NCBI RefSeq assembly: GCF_900162695.1
Contig: NZ_FUIH01000006.1
Coordinates: 124,001 to 188,000, forward strand
Length of the DNA stretch: 64,000 nt
From: Virgibacillus siamensis
GTDB lineage: Bacteria > Bacillota > Bacilli > Bacillales > Amphibacillaceae
Direction of reading: 5' to 3'
The position numbers and the translations under genes were made by a program. Under the pieces are notes generated by a model that saw only the letters and a program-made list of their open reading frames with translations, searched no databases and was not told where the DNA came from. Positions 1 through 8,055 of this stretch are shown here, piece by piece (within the stretch, counting starts at the first letter, position 1; every line of letters begins with the position of its first letter).

Positions 1-227
1 CAGGTACAGATATTATCATGGTTGCACATGATTATGGTAAGGTGACCACTGTAATTAATGCGTTAAAGCAAGCAGTGCAAAGTGGGGAAATTCCCGAGAA
101 GCGTATTGATCAAAGTGTAAAAAGGATCATCCGTTTAAAACAAAAATATCATCTGCCTCATGACCAAACGGATCCTGTTAATGTTGATCAGCTTAATCAT
201 TCGATACAAAAGGTGCTTCGGGAATAG
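1..227 (+). CDS. nagZ: beta-N-acetylhexosaminidase (NagZ-like, GH3), C-terminal end, partial
   Basis: Only the last ~75 residues lie in the window; the reading frame is open from base 3. The visible part starts GTDIIMVAHDYGKV and continues into the helix AVQSGEIPEKRIDQSVKRII, the usual C-terminal end of the catalytic barrel of glycoside hydrolase family 3 hexosaminidases, where D and H in the GTD..MVAHD region follow the last strand. In the family, these enzymes remove terminal N-acetylglucosamine from muropeptides in cell-wall recycling. The gene ends near a strong bidirectional terminator. Any signal peptide or accessory domain lies outside the window, so a secreted versus cytosolic form cannot be decided. 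Confidence 0.8.
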   Translation, partial: GTDIIMVAHDYGKVTTVINALKQAVQSGEIPEKRIDQSVKRIIRLKQKYHLPHDQTDPVNVDQLNHSIQKVLRE

Positions 228-252
228 TAAGGTGACTTTTCCGGAAAAAGAT

Positions 253-291
253 AAGAATCCCGTACAATGTCTCGGCAGGTGCGGGATTCTT
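253..291. terminator. bidirectional intrinsic terminator
   Basis: The arms AAGAATCCCGTAC and GTGCGGGATTCTT form a nearly perfect 13-bp stem around a 13-nt loop. A-rich sequence before it and TTT after it fit termination of both the nagZ-like gene (+) and the nucleotidyltransferase unit (-). Confidence 0.8.
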
Positions 292-307
292 TAAGATTTC
301 AATTTAT

Positions 308-889
308 TTATTCTAACCATTTTTTAATAATATCGTCCACTTGGGCCTTTTCTGAAGCATTCAAAAGATATTTATGATCCATAATTCCGGTATCATGTTT
401 ATGAATTTGAAACATTCGTTCAGCCCATTCGTAATCATCCGTCCATTCAGGATGTTTCGGACTTGAAACAAGTGCTGATTCTAATCGATGGATAATGATG
501 TCTTCGATTGCAATGACAAGAATATTGCGGCCGTTTTTAAGTTCGATTGTTATTACTTTTTCTTTGCTGCCTTCCAGGAAATTATCCGGGATTTCAATTG
601 CAAGCTCAAGTGTTTCGTGATACCAGTTCCGCCCCTGTTTTTTAAAATCCAATTCATTGGTTAATAAATCACTGATCTTTTCCCGTCCGTCCGTTATAAG
701 ATCAATATCGTACGTTGTGTAATTTGATCGTGTATATATTTCAACGGATAGCCCTCCAACGATGATTGGTTTGATTCCGTCCTCGTGAAAAAAAGCTGTT
801 AACAGTGCGCAAAATTCCAACATTCTTTCATGCTTTCTAAGATTGATCAGATTGTTGAATTCCATTTTCAACTCATTCAGTTGGATCAT
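308..889 (-). CDS. nucleotidyltransferase-fold protein, candidate toxin of a two-gene unit
   Basis: A 193-aa protein. Residues ~40-65 read IIVGGLSVEIYTR followed by YDIDLI: the GG-S signature and D-x-D pair of the polymerase-beta-like nucleotidyltransferase fold, as in DUF6036 and AbiEii-like proteins. A central segment ends in IEDIIIHRLES, which resembles the conserved D-x-x-x-x-R/K helix of this group. The start ATG overlaps the end of the upstream 79-aa gene by 17 bases, so the two are translationally coupled. Members of this fold include toxins that modify tRNA and abortive-infection proteins, but also housekeeping enzymes; the toxin role is inferred from the gene pair only. No transmembrane segment is seen. 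Confidence 0.65.
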   Translation of the reverse strand: MIQLNELKMEFNNLINLRKHERMLEFCALLTAFFHEDGIKPIIVGGLSVEIYTRSNYTTYDIDLITDGREKISDLLTNELDFKKQGRNWYHETLELAIEIPDNFLEGSKEKVITIELKNGRNILVIAIEDIIIHRLESALVSSPKHPEWTDDYEWAERMFQIHKHDTGIMDHKYLLNASEKAQVDDIIKKWLE

Positions 890-1112
890 AATACATCCAT
901 CTCTTTCCGATCATTTTCATTTTGCCTTCCCGTTTTGCACGTTCTATGCTTGCCTTGGTGATTTCTGTCAGTGCAACTTTTTCATCCAGCGACCTTGATC
1001 TGCATCTTCTTATACGTGAATGAGAGGAACTATTTGAATTCAAGCGTGCATTTACAGATGGACGATTTTCCAAAATATTACTCTCAATCCTGGACATTTT
1101 AACAGAACGCAT
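873..1112 (-). CDS. small basic protein preceding the nucleotidyltransferase, possible antitoxin
   Basis: A 79-aa protein, rich in Arg, Ser and Lys, with a low-complexity middle (RRCRSRS) and a C-terminal segment KREGKMKMIGKRWMYYDPTE. I recognise no family. It has a good ribosome site (AAGGTGG, 8 bases before ATG 1112), and its end overlaps the start of the nucleotidyltransferase gene by 17 bases. A TATAAT-like -10 element lies 22-27 bases upstream of the ATG, and a perfect inverted repeat lies just beyond. That layout matches autoregulated toxin-antitoxin units, where the small first gene is the antitoxin. A conserved small protein of another role is also possible. Confidence 0.45.
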   Translation of the reverse strand: MRSVKMSRIESNILENRPSVNARLNSNSSSHSRIRRCRSRSLDEKVALTEITKASIERAKREGKMKMIGKRWMYYDPTE

Positions 1113-1133
1113 GAAAACACCACCTTATACTAA

Positions 1134-1169
1134 AATTATACCATATAATTATCTTATCCATAATAAGAT
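1134..1169 (-). promoter_or_regulatory. candidate promoter and operator of the two-gene unit
   Basis: On the minus strand a TATAAT -10 hexamer (1139-1134) precedes the 79-aa gene. Upstream of it the perfect inverted repeat ATCTTAT-ccata-ATAAGAT (1151-1169) sits in the -35 region, where a repressor would block RNA polymerase. No clear -35 hexamer is seen. Confidence 0.4.
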
Positions 1170-1246
1170 GAAAGTGTACATTATAGTTGCAATAAGGAAT
1201 GCTTCGGGTTTGAAAGATAAAGAAGTTCATTAAAAGATCAGTTAAA

Positions 1247-1279
1247 TAAAAAGAGGAACCAGTTTTTAACAGGTTCCCA
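1247..1279 (-). terminator. intrinsic terminator of the 129-aa membrane protein gene
   Basis: On the minus strand GGGAACC and GGTTCC form a stem around a ~12-nt loop, followed by a run TTTTTATTT. It directly follows the stop at 1283. Confidence 0.7.
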
Positions 1280-1282
1280 TTT

Positions 1283-1672
1283 TTAATCATCTTCTGTTTT
1301 TAAAAATACCAGTATGGCAAAAAACACAAAAGCCAACAGCAGGATGGATCCGCCGACGATGAAAAATACTGTGGTAACGCCATTCGCAATGCCGAACGGA
1401 CGCAAATAATAAAGCCACATGCCGAATGTCAGCCCGACTGCACCTGCAATTGCGGCAACCACATGCAAGGTGGAAAGAATTTTATTAGCCGGTGTGAAAA
1501 GTTTATAATAAACAGCCCAGGCAAAAAGCGAGAGCCAGCCGACAACAAGTATATGTGCATGCACCGTTTTAAATGCCAGGCTCCCTGCACCAGCCATATG
1601 TGAACCGAGGAATGCCCCTGCCAAGGCAAATAATGCTGAAAATCTTAGCAATGTTTTACTGTATATATTCAA
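1283..1672 (-). CDS. small four-helix membrane protein with HAH motif, heme-copper-oxidase-like
   Basis: A 129-aa protein with four predicted transmembrane helices (about residues 8-28, 37-60, 68-88 and 98-122). The motif KTVHAHILVVGWLSLFAWAVYY at the second helix places two histidines one residue apart in the membrane, followed by G-W. This is reminiscent of subunit I of cbb3-type cytochrome oxidases and NnrS-like heme proteins, but the protein is far too short to be a full oxidase. Heme binding is an inference. Start is TTG 1672, 9 bases after GGGAG. The upstream DNA has an inverted repeat (ATCCTGT/ACAGGAT, 1708-1740) containing two GAACAG copies 11 bp apart, a possible operator. Confidence 0.55.
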   Translation of the reverse strand: MNIYSKTLLRFSALFALAGAFLGSHMAGAGSLAFKTVHAHILVVGWLSLFAWAVYYKLFTPANKILSTLHVVAAIAGAVGLTFGMWLYYLRPFGIANGVTTVFFIVGGSILLLAFVFFAILVFLKTEDD

Positions 1673-1746
1673 CGATTCTCACTCCCTTTTATAACTGTCA
1701 TAAGTATATCCTGTCTATGTGAACAGAATATGAACAGGATGTTACG

Positions 1747-2550
1747 TTATATGGTGATCATTTTAATGGTGGATGTAATCTCTTCTTCCGCTGAGGCGCT
1801 TGTCCATTCATGCGGATAGTAGCCTAACGGATTGCAAATTATTTCTATTCCATTGTAGGTTTCATGATAACGTTTATGTACATGTCCAAAAATATACTTT
1901 TTTATTTTATATTGCTCAGCCAGCTCACCGAAAACTTTACTTCCCTGCATTGCATTGAAAAAGTCCCACCCCGGGTCTCCTTTCACTTCCACAAAACGGG
2001 AAAAAGGAACAAAATGGGTAACCATAATAATATTTTGTTCACTGTGCTTTTCCAGCCAGTAGGATAGTTTGCGGATGTAGCGGTCAGCTACATCCTGATC
2101 CGATTCCGACCAGTGTGCATATGTTTTATCCGGCCATGTTAAATCGTGGAAAGTTCCTTTTTTGAAATCATTTGTAGTGTACTTCGGCAGACCGAAACTA
2201 TAGTCATACCAGCCGCCATCACCAATGACTGCCCAATCTTTATTAAGTTCGACAACACCGTTTCCCAAATTTCCCGGGAACTGCAGCAATGTTTCATAGG
2301 CACGGAGGGAGCTTTCATCATAAACATCATGATTACCATGCACATAAAGGATTTTAGTTCCGGGGCATTCCTTCTGAAGCTGGTCCAGTAAGGTCAGTGC
2401 TTTTTGCGGCTTGGAGGTCATATCACCGGCAATGATAAAGACATCCGGGCAGTTTGTGGTAATCCAATTACGTATGATGGGCAGAATCGTTTCGCCGGTT
2501 CTTTTTCGGTTAATCCCTTCATGAATATCAGACAGTATACCAATTTTCAT
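1747..2550 (-). CDS. calcineurin-like metallophosphoesterase
   Basis: A 267-aa protein with the complete binuclear-metal signature: D8-x-H10 in GILSDIH, GD at 42-43, GNHD at 72-75, a histidine in VTHFVPF, and the closing GHVH. These residues bind two metal ions and define the phosphoesterase fold. No substrate can be read from the sequence. It starts 15 bases after the end of mnmH on the same strand, so it is very probably the third gene of a selD-mnmH operon. Whether it acts on selenium metabolism, on RNA, or is a passenger is open. No signal peptide, so cytosolic. Confidence 0.85.
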   Translation of the reverse strand: MKIGILSDIHEGINRKRTGETILPIIRNWITTNCPDVFIIAGDMTSKPQKALTLLDQLQKECPGTKILYVHGNHDVYDESSLRAYETLLQFPGNLGNGVVELNKDWAVIGDGGWYDYSFGLPKYTTNDFKKGTFHDLTWPDKTYAHWSESDQDVADRYIRKLSYWLEKHSEQNIIMVTHFVPFSRFVEVKGDPGWDFFNAMQGSKVFGELAEQYKIKKYIFGHVHKRYHETYNGIEIICNPLGYYPHEWTSASAEEEITSTIKMITI

Positions 2551-2565
2551 TTAAAGCCCCCCGTT

Positions 2566-3609
2566 TCAGTTATGGTTTGCGACTTTTACAATTGTCCTTT
2601 CAATACTGCGCAGCGCATGATCGTTATCTAAAGCATGCAGGTGAATCGTTTGGTTTTCCGGGTATCGTCGGGCGGAATGCTCATACCTTGGGTCATAGTA
2701 ATATTCAAGCAATAGTTTTACTGCATTGTGATAGTTCCCCTGTTGAAGACCTTCTTCAATTTCAGCAGCAACTGGTGTATGAATCCGCTTTTTGATCCGG
2801 TAAAACGCATCGAGAAATTCATCGGGTGAATTCCATGGCTGATAGTCATCAAGTATATTTCGTACACGCTCATCCATTGGTAAATCAATAAATAGCTGCA
2901 TACCCTGCTCTTTCTTATGGTAAAGAATTTCCGGTATTGTTACTTTTCCGATTCGCTTGCTTTCTCCTTCTATGAAAACGAAAGGGGCATCCCGGAAACG
3001 GAGCAGCTTCTGAACAAGCAGGGATTCAAACTTTTTCTGGTTGTTCGGTTTCAGACCAATCTGACCAAAAATAGATCCGCGGTGTCCCGCCATCTCTTCA
3101 AGGTCGATTACCGGGTATCCTTTTCGGGAAAGTTCGTTTAATAGAATTGTTTTGCCGGAACCGGTGTTGCCATTCAACACATAAAGCTCAGGTTTGAATT
3201 CCAGATTTTTAAGTGTTTCAACCACCCATTGACGGTAGGAGCGATAGCCGCCATCCAGCCGGTATACATGAATTCCCATTAAGTACAGGACGGTTGCGGC
3301 GGTTTTACTCCGCATACCGCCGCGCCAGCAGAAAACCGTCTTCGGTGAATCCATCTGATTGAATTGCTCAATGAACTGTGGCAGTTTTGCCGAAAAAATC
3401 TCCAGCCCGCGTTTTTTGGCTGCTTCCTGACTGACCTGTTTGTACAGTGTCCCGACTTCGGTACGTTCTTCATCACTGAATACCGGGATATTAATGCTGC
3501 CCGGTATTGTTGCATCATGATATTCCCCGGGGGATCGGACATCAATGATGGTATGGGATTCTTTTTGTTGTTTATTCAATAATTCATCCAGTGTAATATC
3601 TTTAAACAT
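2566..3609 (-). CDS. mnmH: tRNA 2-selenouridine synthase
   Basis: A 347-aa protein with an N-terminal rhodanese domain (residues ~1-130) and a C-terminal P-loop domain. The catalytic cysteine is C94 in VFCWRGGMRS, the typical MnmH active site, and the Walker A motif GNTGSGKT lies at 147-154. MnmH (YbbB/SelU) replaces the sulfur of 2-thiouridine at the tRNA wobble base with selenium, through a geranylated intermediate, using selenophosphate. It lies 23 bases downstream of selD, its selenophosphate supplier, so the pair is functionally complete. Length and domain order are normal for the family. Confidence 0.95.
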   Translation of the reverse strand: MFKDITLDELLNKQQKESHTIIDVRSPGEYHDATIPGSINIPVFSDEERTEVGTLYKQVSQEAAKKRGLEIFSAKLPQFIEQFNQMDSPKTVFCWRGGMRSKTAATVLYLMGIHVYRLDGGYRSYRQWVVETLKNLEFKPELYVLNGNTGSGKTILLNELSRKGYPVIDLEEMAGHRGSIFGQIGLKPNNQKKFESLLVQKLLRFRDAPFVFIEGESKRIGKVTIPEILYHKKEQGMQLFIDLPMDERVRNILDDYQPWNSPDEFLDAFYRIKKRIHTPVAAEIEEGLQQGNYHNAVKLLLEYYYDPRYEHSARRYPENQTIHLHALDNDHALRSIERTIVKVANHN

Positions 3610-3632
3610 AGTATTTCACTTCCTGTTTCATG

Positions 3633-4676
3633 CTATTGAACGGTGATCTGACCGTTCTTACCGCTAATAACTTCGCCGATGATTTTTGCTTCCACACCAT
3701 TCTTCTGCAAGTCCCCTAATAATGATTCCGCATCGTCACTACCCGCTGAAATGAGCAAGCCGCCTGATGTGACAGCATCACAGAGGATCCATTTATCCGT
3801 CTGGTCCATCGTTTCCGGATAATTTACAACATCCTGCACATGTTTAAAATTATTTTTGGTTCCGCCTGGTACAGAGCCGGATTCCGCTAGTTCTTTTACA
3901 CGCGGTAAAATAGGAACATTGTCATATGTGATGTTGATTTCCACATCACTTGCCGCCGCCATTTCGGAGGCATGACCCAATAAACCGAATCCGGTGACAT
4001 CGGTGCATGCGTGGATATCATAGGCTGCCATTGTTTCTGCAGCTGTTTTATTCAAAGTTGTCATGACATCGGTAACACGCTGTATTTCTGATTCATCAAG
4101 CAGATTATTTTTAATGGATGTCGACATAATGCCCACACCAATCGGCTTTGTCAAAATAAGCTTGTCACCGGGTTTTGCCCCTTTATTGGTTCGAACTTTT
4201 TTCGGGTTTACAGTCCCAGTTACGGCAAGTCCGAATTTTGGCTCCTGGTCATCAATCGAGTGACCGCCAACAAGGGAGACCCCTGCCTCTTCAAGTTTAT
4301 CCTGGGCACCACGCAGAATTTCAGTCAGAATGTCTTTGTCCAGAGTTGATATTGGAAATGCAACGATGTTAAGAGCAGTTATTGGCGTTCCTCCCATTGC
4401 ATATACATCACTAATCGCATTTGCCGCGGCAACTTGTCCGAATGAATAAGGATCATCCACGATTGGTGTGAAAAAATCTACCGTTTGCACGATTGCCAGA
4501 TCATCGGTCAATTTATATACGCCGGCATCATCACTCGTATCAAGTCCGACGAGCAAATTTTCGTTCGGAGCGGCAGTCGGCAGTGTATGTAAAACCTGTT
4601 CCAAATCGGCCGGTCCGATTTTACAGCCGCATCCGCCCTTTGAAGATAATGAGGTTAATTTTATTTTATTTGCCAT
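3633..4676 (-). CDS. selD: selenide, water dikinase (selenophosphate synthase)
   Basis: A 347-aa protein. The N-terminal GGCGCKIGP carries the catalytic pair C16 and K19, corresponding to C17 and K20 of the E. coli enzyme; here the active residue is cysteine, not selenocysteine. GLDTSDDAGVY and VGGHSIDD are ATP and metal binding segments of the PurM-like fold. SelD makes selenophosphate from selenide and ATP. First gene of the selD-mnmH-phosphoesterase operon. No selA or selB is in this window, which suggests, but does not prove, that the selenophosphate is used for tRNA selenouridine. SD GGAAGGA lies upstream of ATG 4676. Confidence 0.96.
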   Translation of the reverse strand: MANKIKLTSLSSKGGCGCKIGPADLEQVLHTLPTAAPNENLLVGLDTSDDAGVYKLTDDLAIVQTVDFFTPIVDDPYSFGQVAAANAISDVYAMGGTPITALNIVAFPISTLDKDILTEILRGAQDKLEEAGVSLVGGHSIDDQEPKFGLAVTGTVNPKKVRTNKGAKPGDKLILTKPIGVGIMSTSIKNNLLDESEIQRVTDVMTTLNKTAAETMAAYDIHACTDVTGFGLLGHASEMAAASDVEINITYDNVPILPRVKELAESGSVPGGTKNNFKHVQDVVNYPETMDQTDKWILCDAVTSGGLLISAGSDDAESLLGDLQKNGVEAKIIGEVISGKNGQITVQ

Positions 4677-4788
4677 TTATAATCAGTCCTTCCAATATAC
4701 CATTATCAGTCTAATTCAATTTTAACATACCATTATTGTTATGTGCTGAGTGGCTGGACATCGTGGAAAATAACTATTAAATAAACGG

Positions 4789-4889
4789 TTGACTTTTAAA
4801 GTGTATTAACCGTATAATACATTCCAGAAGCGTATTAACTGTTTAATACACATTTTTTTGACTAAGGTGTACTAATAACTTAATACACC
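4789..4889 (+). promoter_or_regulatory. ytr-like promoter with three palindromic GntR operators
   Basis: TTGACT (4789-4794) and TATAAT (4813-4818), 18 bp apart, form the main promoter. Three palindromes with the common core GTATTA-N6-TAATAC follow: 4802-4821 (overlapping the -10), 4832-4851, and 4866-4889 (GGTGTACTA-N6-TAATACACC, one mismatch). A second TTGACT at 4858-4863 with TAATAC 17 bp on would overlap operator 3. The sites resemble YtrA operators and lie directly before the GntR gene, so autorepression is very likely. Confidence 0.75.
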
Positions 4890-4931
4890 CAACATCAAGG
4901 TTACATTTGAGTCCAACGAGGAGCTGTGTTT

Positions 4932-5321
4932 ATGAAAATAAATGTAAACAACCGTGATCCGGTTTATGTGCAGGTAATTCGATATTTTAAAGAACAGATT
5001 GCAACGGGTAATTTTGAGCCTGGTCAGGAAATTCCCTCCAGAAGGGAACTGGCAAATCGGATTAAGATTAATCCAAACACGGCACAGCGTGCATACAAAG
5101 AAATGGAGGAACAGGGATTGATTTATACGGAACGAAATCTGCCCAGCCGAATCACGAAGGATGAGAAAGTGCTTAATGAAGTCCGAAGCGAACTAATAAG
5201 CGAAGCAGTTAATGATTTTGTGACTTCCATCCGCTCCATTAACGTTCCAATAGATGAGGTATTGGAAATGATTAAAGAAAAATATTCGACGGAAAACAAA
5301 GGACAGGAGGGGAAATCATGA
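4932..5321 (+). CDS. GntR-family transcriptional regulator, YtrA subfamily
   Basis: A 129-aa protein. Residues ~10-70 form the winged helix: DPVYVQVIRYFKEQIATG, then IPSRRELANRIKINPNTAQRAY, the classic GntR recognition helix, then the wing. The short C-terminal tail of two helices, with no ligand domain, places it in the YtrA subgroup that controls ABC transporters. ATG 4932 is preferred over GTG 4926 because AGGAG at 4919-4923 is 8 bases from it and only 2 from the GTG. It overlaps the ATPase gene by ATGA. It probably represses the operon through the three upstream palindromes and is released by an unknown signal; cell-wall antibiotics do this in the B. subtilis ytr case. Confidence 0.9.
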   Translation: MKINVNNRDPVYVQVIRYFKEQIATGNFEPGQEIPSRRELANRIKINPNTAQRAYKEMEEQGLIYTERNLPSRITKDEKVLNEVRSELISEAVNDFVTSIRSINVPIDEVLEMIKEKYSTENKGQEGKS

Positions 5322-6007
5322 TAGAAGTAAAGGGGATCGAAAAGAAATTTGGCCGAAAAAAAGTCTTGAAAAGTGTATCCTTTACCGCTAATAAAGGCGA
5401 AATTACGTGCCTGATTGGAATAAATGGTGTCGGTAAAACGACCATTTTAAATGCAATTATGAATCTGACACCAATCAATAAAGGTGAAATTTTAATGGAT
5501 GGGGAAAAAATAAACAAAAATAGTTATGAAAAAATCACTTTCATACCGGATGCGATTACGATGCTTCCGCAAATGACAATAGGAGATGCCTTGCAGTTTA
5601 TGGATGATTTTTATGACAGTTGGAACCGGGAGCGTGCCACGGAATTGCTTGGATTTTTCAAGCTGCAGGAAGACGAGAAAATCTCCAGTCTGTCAAAAGG
5701 AAACGCAGCGAAGGTTAATTTGCTGCTTGGACTGGCACTTGATGTTGATTTTCTATTAATGGATGAACCATTCTCCGGCATTGACATATTCAGCCGGGAA
5801 CAGATTGCTGAAGTGTTTACGAGCCACTTGGTGGAAGACCGCGGTGTGATTATTACTACCCACGAAATCGGGGACATTGAACATCTGATTGATAAAGTGG
5901 TCCTATTGGATAATGGTGTTGTGTTAAAAGAATTCAACAGTGAAGAAGTACGGGAAAATGAAGGGAAATCCGTTGTGGATGTAATGAGGGAGGTGTATCA
6001 GGCATGA
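5318..6007 (+). CDS. ABC transporter ATP-binding protein (YtrB-like)
   Basis: A 229-aa nucleotide-binding subunit. Walker A is GINGVGKT (residues ~36-43), the Q-loop region is unusual, the signature is SLSKGNAAKVNLLLGLA (degenerate: G instead of the usual SGGQ), Walker B is FLLMDEPFSGID, and the switch histidine lies in ITTHEIGDIE. The degenerate signature is typical of small drug or lantibiotic-type exporters in GntR operons. Overlaps the regulator gene by ATGA at its start and the membrane subunit gene by ATGA at its end, so translation is coupled. Substrate unknown. Confidence 0.9.
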   Translation: MIEVKGIEKKFGRKKVLKSVSFTANKGEITCLIGINGVGKTTILNAIMNLTPINKGEILMDGEKINKNSYEKITFIPDAITMLPQMTIGDALQFMDDFYDSWNRERATELLGFFKLQEDEKISSLSKGNAAKVNLLLGLALDVDFLLMDEPFSGIDIFSREQIAEVFTSHLVEDRGVIITTHEIGDIEHLIDKVVLLDNGVVLKEFNSEEVRENEGKSVVDVMREVYQA

Positions 6008-6837
6008 ATCGTTTTGTGAAATTAGTCAATTTTGAGCTGGGGAGATTTATGAAAATATATTTGGTGCTGATTGGAATCACCATAATTGCACAGGTTGCCG
6101 GTGTTTTTGTAACGGCAAATGCATATATGAGCAGGGCAAATCAGGTTATTTATGAAGAACTTGTTCCAAAATCACAGTTTCTGGAGCAATATGGAATGAT
6201 GTCATTTACTGATTATGCCAGAAGTATCTGGTTCCTGGGCCCAGTTGCGATGTGTGCGGTAACATTGGCCATTTATATTTTCTTTATCTGGTACCGTGAC
6301 TGGATTGGAAAAAATACGTTTGCATACCGGCTGCTTATGCTTCCGACAGCCCGCTTGAATGTGTATTTGTCAAAAGCATTAGCCATTTTTCTGATGGTGC
6401 TAGGACTTATATCGATTCAGCTGCTTTTGCTCCCATTGGAGAGTGCTGCTTTAACGTGGGTGGTTCCAGATGATTTTCGCGCAGATATGACCATTGAACA
6501 GATTGTCAACGGACTTAGATTTTTGCCTATCCTTTATCCGCAGACCTTTATTGAATTTATCCTTTATTATGGGATGGGATTCATGGTCGTTTCAGTTTTG
6601 TTTACAGCCATTTTATTCGAGCGCAGTTACAAATGGAAAGGAATTTTGATAGGAGCATTATACAGTGTGTTGTCGGCTGCTGTATTTTTATCGCCATTCC
6701 TTTTGATGATTTTTCTGCAGCAGGAGTACTTATACCCGATTGAATGGCTGATTGTAGAAATTGCGCTCGGTATCATTGTAACCGTAGCTGCCATTTGGCT
6801 TGGAAACATTTTGCTGAAGAAAAAAGTAACGGTGTAA
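6004..6837 (+). CDS. ABC transporter membrane subunit (hypothetical, YtrC/D-type)
   Basis: A 277-aa integral membrane protein with about six hydrophobic helices (near residues 15-38, 78-98, 118-140, 175-200, 217-240 and 247-270) and no recognisable catalytic motif. A charged loop after helix two (YRDWIGKNTFAYRLLMLP) resembles the cytosolic coupling region of ABC-2 type permeases. It starts inside the end of the ATPase gene (ATGA overlap), so it is most likely that ATPase's membrane partner. The function of the transporter is not evident. Confidence 0.75.
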   Translation: MNRFVKLVNFELGRFMKIYLVLIGITIIAQVAGVFVTANAYMSRANQVIYEELVPKSQFLEQYGMMSFTDYARSIWFLGPVAMCAVTLAIYIFFIWYRDWIGKNTFAYRLLMLPTARLNVYLSKALAIFLMVLGLISIQLLLLPLESAALTWVVPDDFRADMTIEQIVNGLRFLPILYPQTFIEFILYYGMGFMVVSVLFTAILFERSYKWKGILIGALYSVLSAAVFLSPFLLMIFLQQEYLYPIEWLIVEIALGIIVTVAAIWLGNILLKKKVTV

Positions 6838-6850
6838 GGGGGATTTCAGA

Positions 6851-8053
6851 ATGAAACGCTATTGGAAATTGATTGCAATTGTAACGATTATTGTTCTTAC
6901 CATTGGAACGTTCTATGTCAAGTCAGCTTTATCAGCCGGAAGTTATACGGAAATTGTATTTAAGAAAGAAAAAGGGAATGATGAGGTGGTTGAACCGCTG
7001 ATCCTCCATGGTAATTATTATGCCAATAAGATTGGGCATGAGTTTGAAATGACTGCTGAAAAGACCACCTTTAAACGTGAGCGCTCATTTTTGGAGCGGA
7101 TCAGCAATATGTACAGACCTGAAATGAAGCAGCTTAAAGATGAATACCGCAGTTTTATGCGTGGTAAGAAAGGATCTGTATCCAATTATTTGAACTCAGA
7201 GGAAGTACTTGCATATGTGAATATAATCAATCAGTCCATCCGGGAAACGCCAAGTGAAATGGAGTTTGAAGTTGACATTCTAAAAAAAGAACCGGATAAA
7301 ACAGTTTCATTTTCATTGCCTGTTCCAAACAGGGCATTGTATGCCAATGCGCACGTGCTGGATGTTCAAATGATTGACGGGGATTTAAAAGTTGTAACGA
7401 GTAACTACCCTAAGGTTTCCGGTGAGAATTTAACCGGTGAAGAATTCCATGTATATAGTTTTGACATTGAAAAGCAGGAAATTAATGGTGAGAAAGAGAT
7501 TTTGGCTCTTGGAAACGATGATTCGGGAAACTATGAAACGATAAGTACGATGGGCGAAATGAATGAAATGAGCCCGCATCCATACATGGTATTTGCCATG
7601 ATTGACCAAGAATCCAATACTGACCGGGGCGAAAAAGCACCTTCGAAAAACAGCAGTGAATTCATTATTTATAACTTTGAAAACGGAAAGGAATCCAAAG
7701 TTGATGTATCAATGGATATTCAATTTAATGGTCCATATCCATACAGTTTTGATGACAGCAATATTTATGCCATTGCCGGACAAAAAAATTCCCGGATAAT
7801 CATGTATAACCTGGAGTCTAAAAAGGTGGAGAATGAAGTTGATATACCGGATGAAAACTCGGGAGAATCATTATTTAAAACCTTAAATGGCAAACTGTAT
7901 GTATTATTATCGACGATGGAGGATGCTTCACCAAACATACATGTGTTTGATACGAAAACAGGTGACACATTGTACGAAGGGGAGATAGCTGTGGAGAAAC
8001 CTGTTAAAGGGAACACTTTCTTCCACTTTTACGAAATGGATTTTAGGAAATGA
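6851..8053 (+). CDS. membrane-anchored protein of the ytr-like operon, unknown function
   Basis: A 400-aa protein with one N-terminal transmembrane helix (residues ~7-28) and a large outer domain, probably extracytoplasmic. The C-terminal half contains repeated strand-rich blocks such as EFIIYNFENGKES, RIIMYNLESKKVENE and NIHVFDTKTGDTLYEG, spaced roughly 45-60 residues, the look of a beta-propeller. No enzyme motif is seen. It lies 13 bases after the permease gene with SD AAGGGGG, and is the last gene before a terminator, so it is an accessory of the transporter. Lineage-specific proteins of this kind often sit in ytr-type operons. Confidence 0.7.
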   Translation: MKRYWKLIAIVTIIVLTIGTFYVKSALSAGSYTEIVFKKEKGNDEVVEPLILHGNYYANKIGHEFEMTAEKTTFKRERSFLERISNMYRPEMKQLKDEYRSFMRGKKGSVSNYLNSEEVLAYVNIINQSIRETPSEMEFEVDILKKEPDKTVSFSLPVPNRALYANAHVLDVQMIDGDLKVVTSNYPKVSGENLTGEEFHVYSFDIEKQEINGEKEILALGNDDSGNYETISTMGEMNEMSPHPYMVFAMIDQESNTDRGEKAPSKNSSEFIIYNFENGKESKVDVSMDIQFNGPYPYSFDDSNIYAIAGQKNSRIIMYNLESKKVENEVDIPDENSGESLFKTLNGKLYVLLSTMEDASPNIHVFDTKTGDTLYEGEIAVEKPVKGNTFFHFYEMDFRK

Positions 8054-8055
8054 AT

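Noticed and set aside
1099..1290. 63-residue minus-strand ORF
   Set aside because: It overlaps the promoter, the inverted repeat and a terminator, and has no ribosome site.
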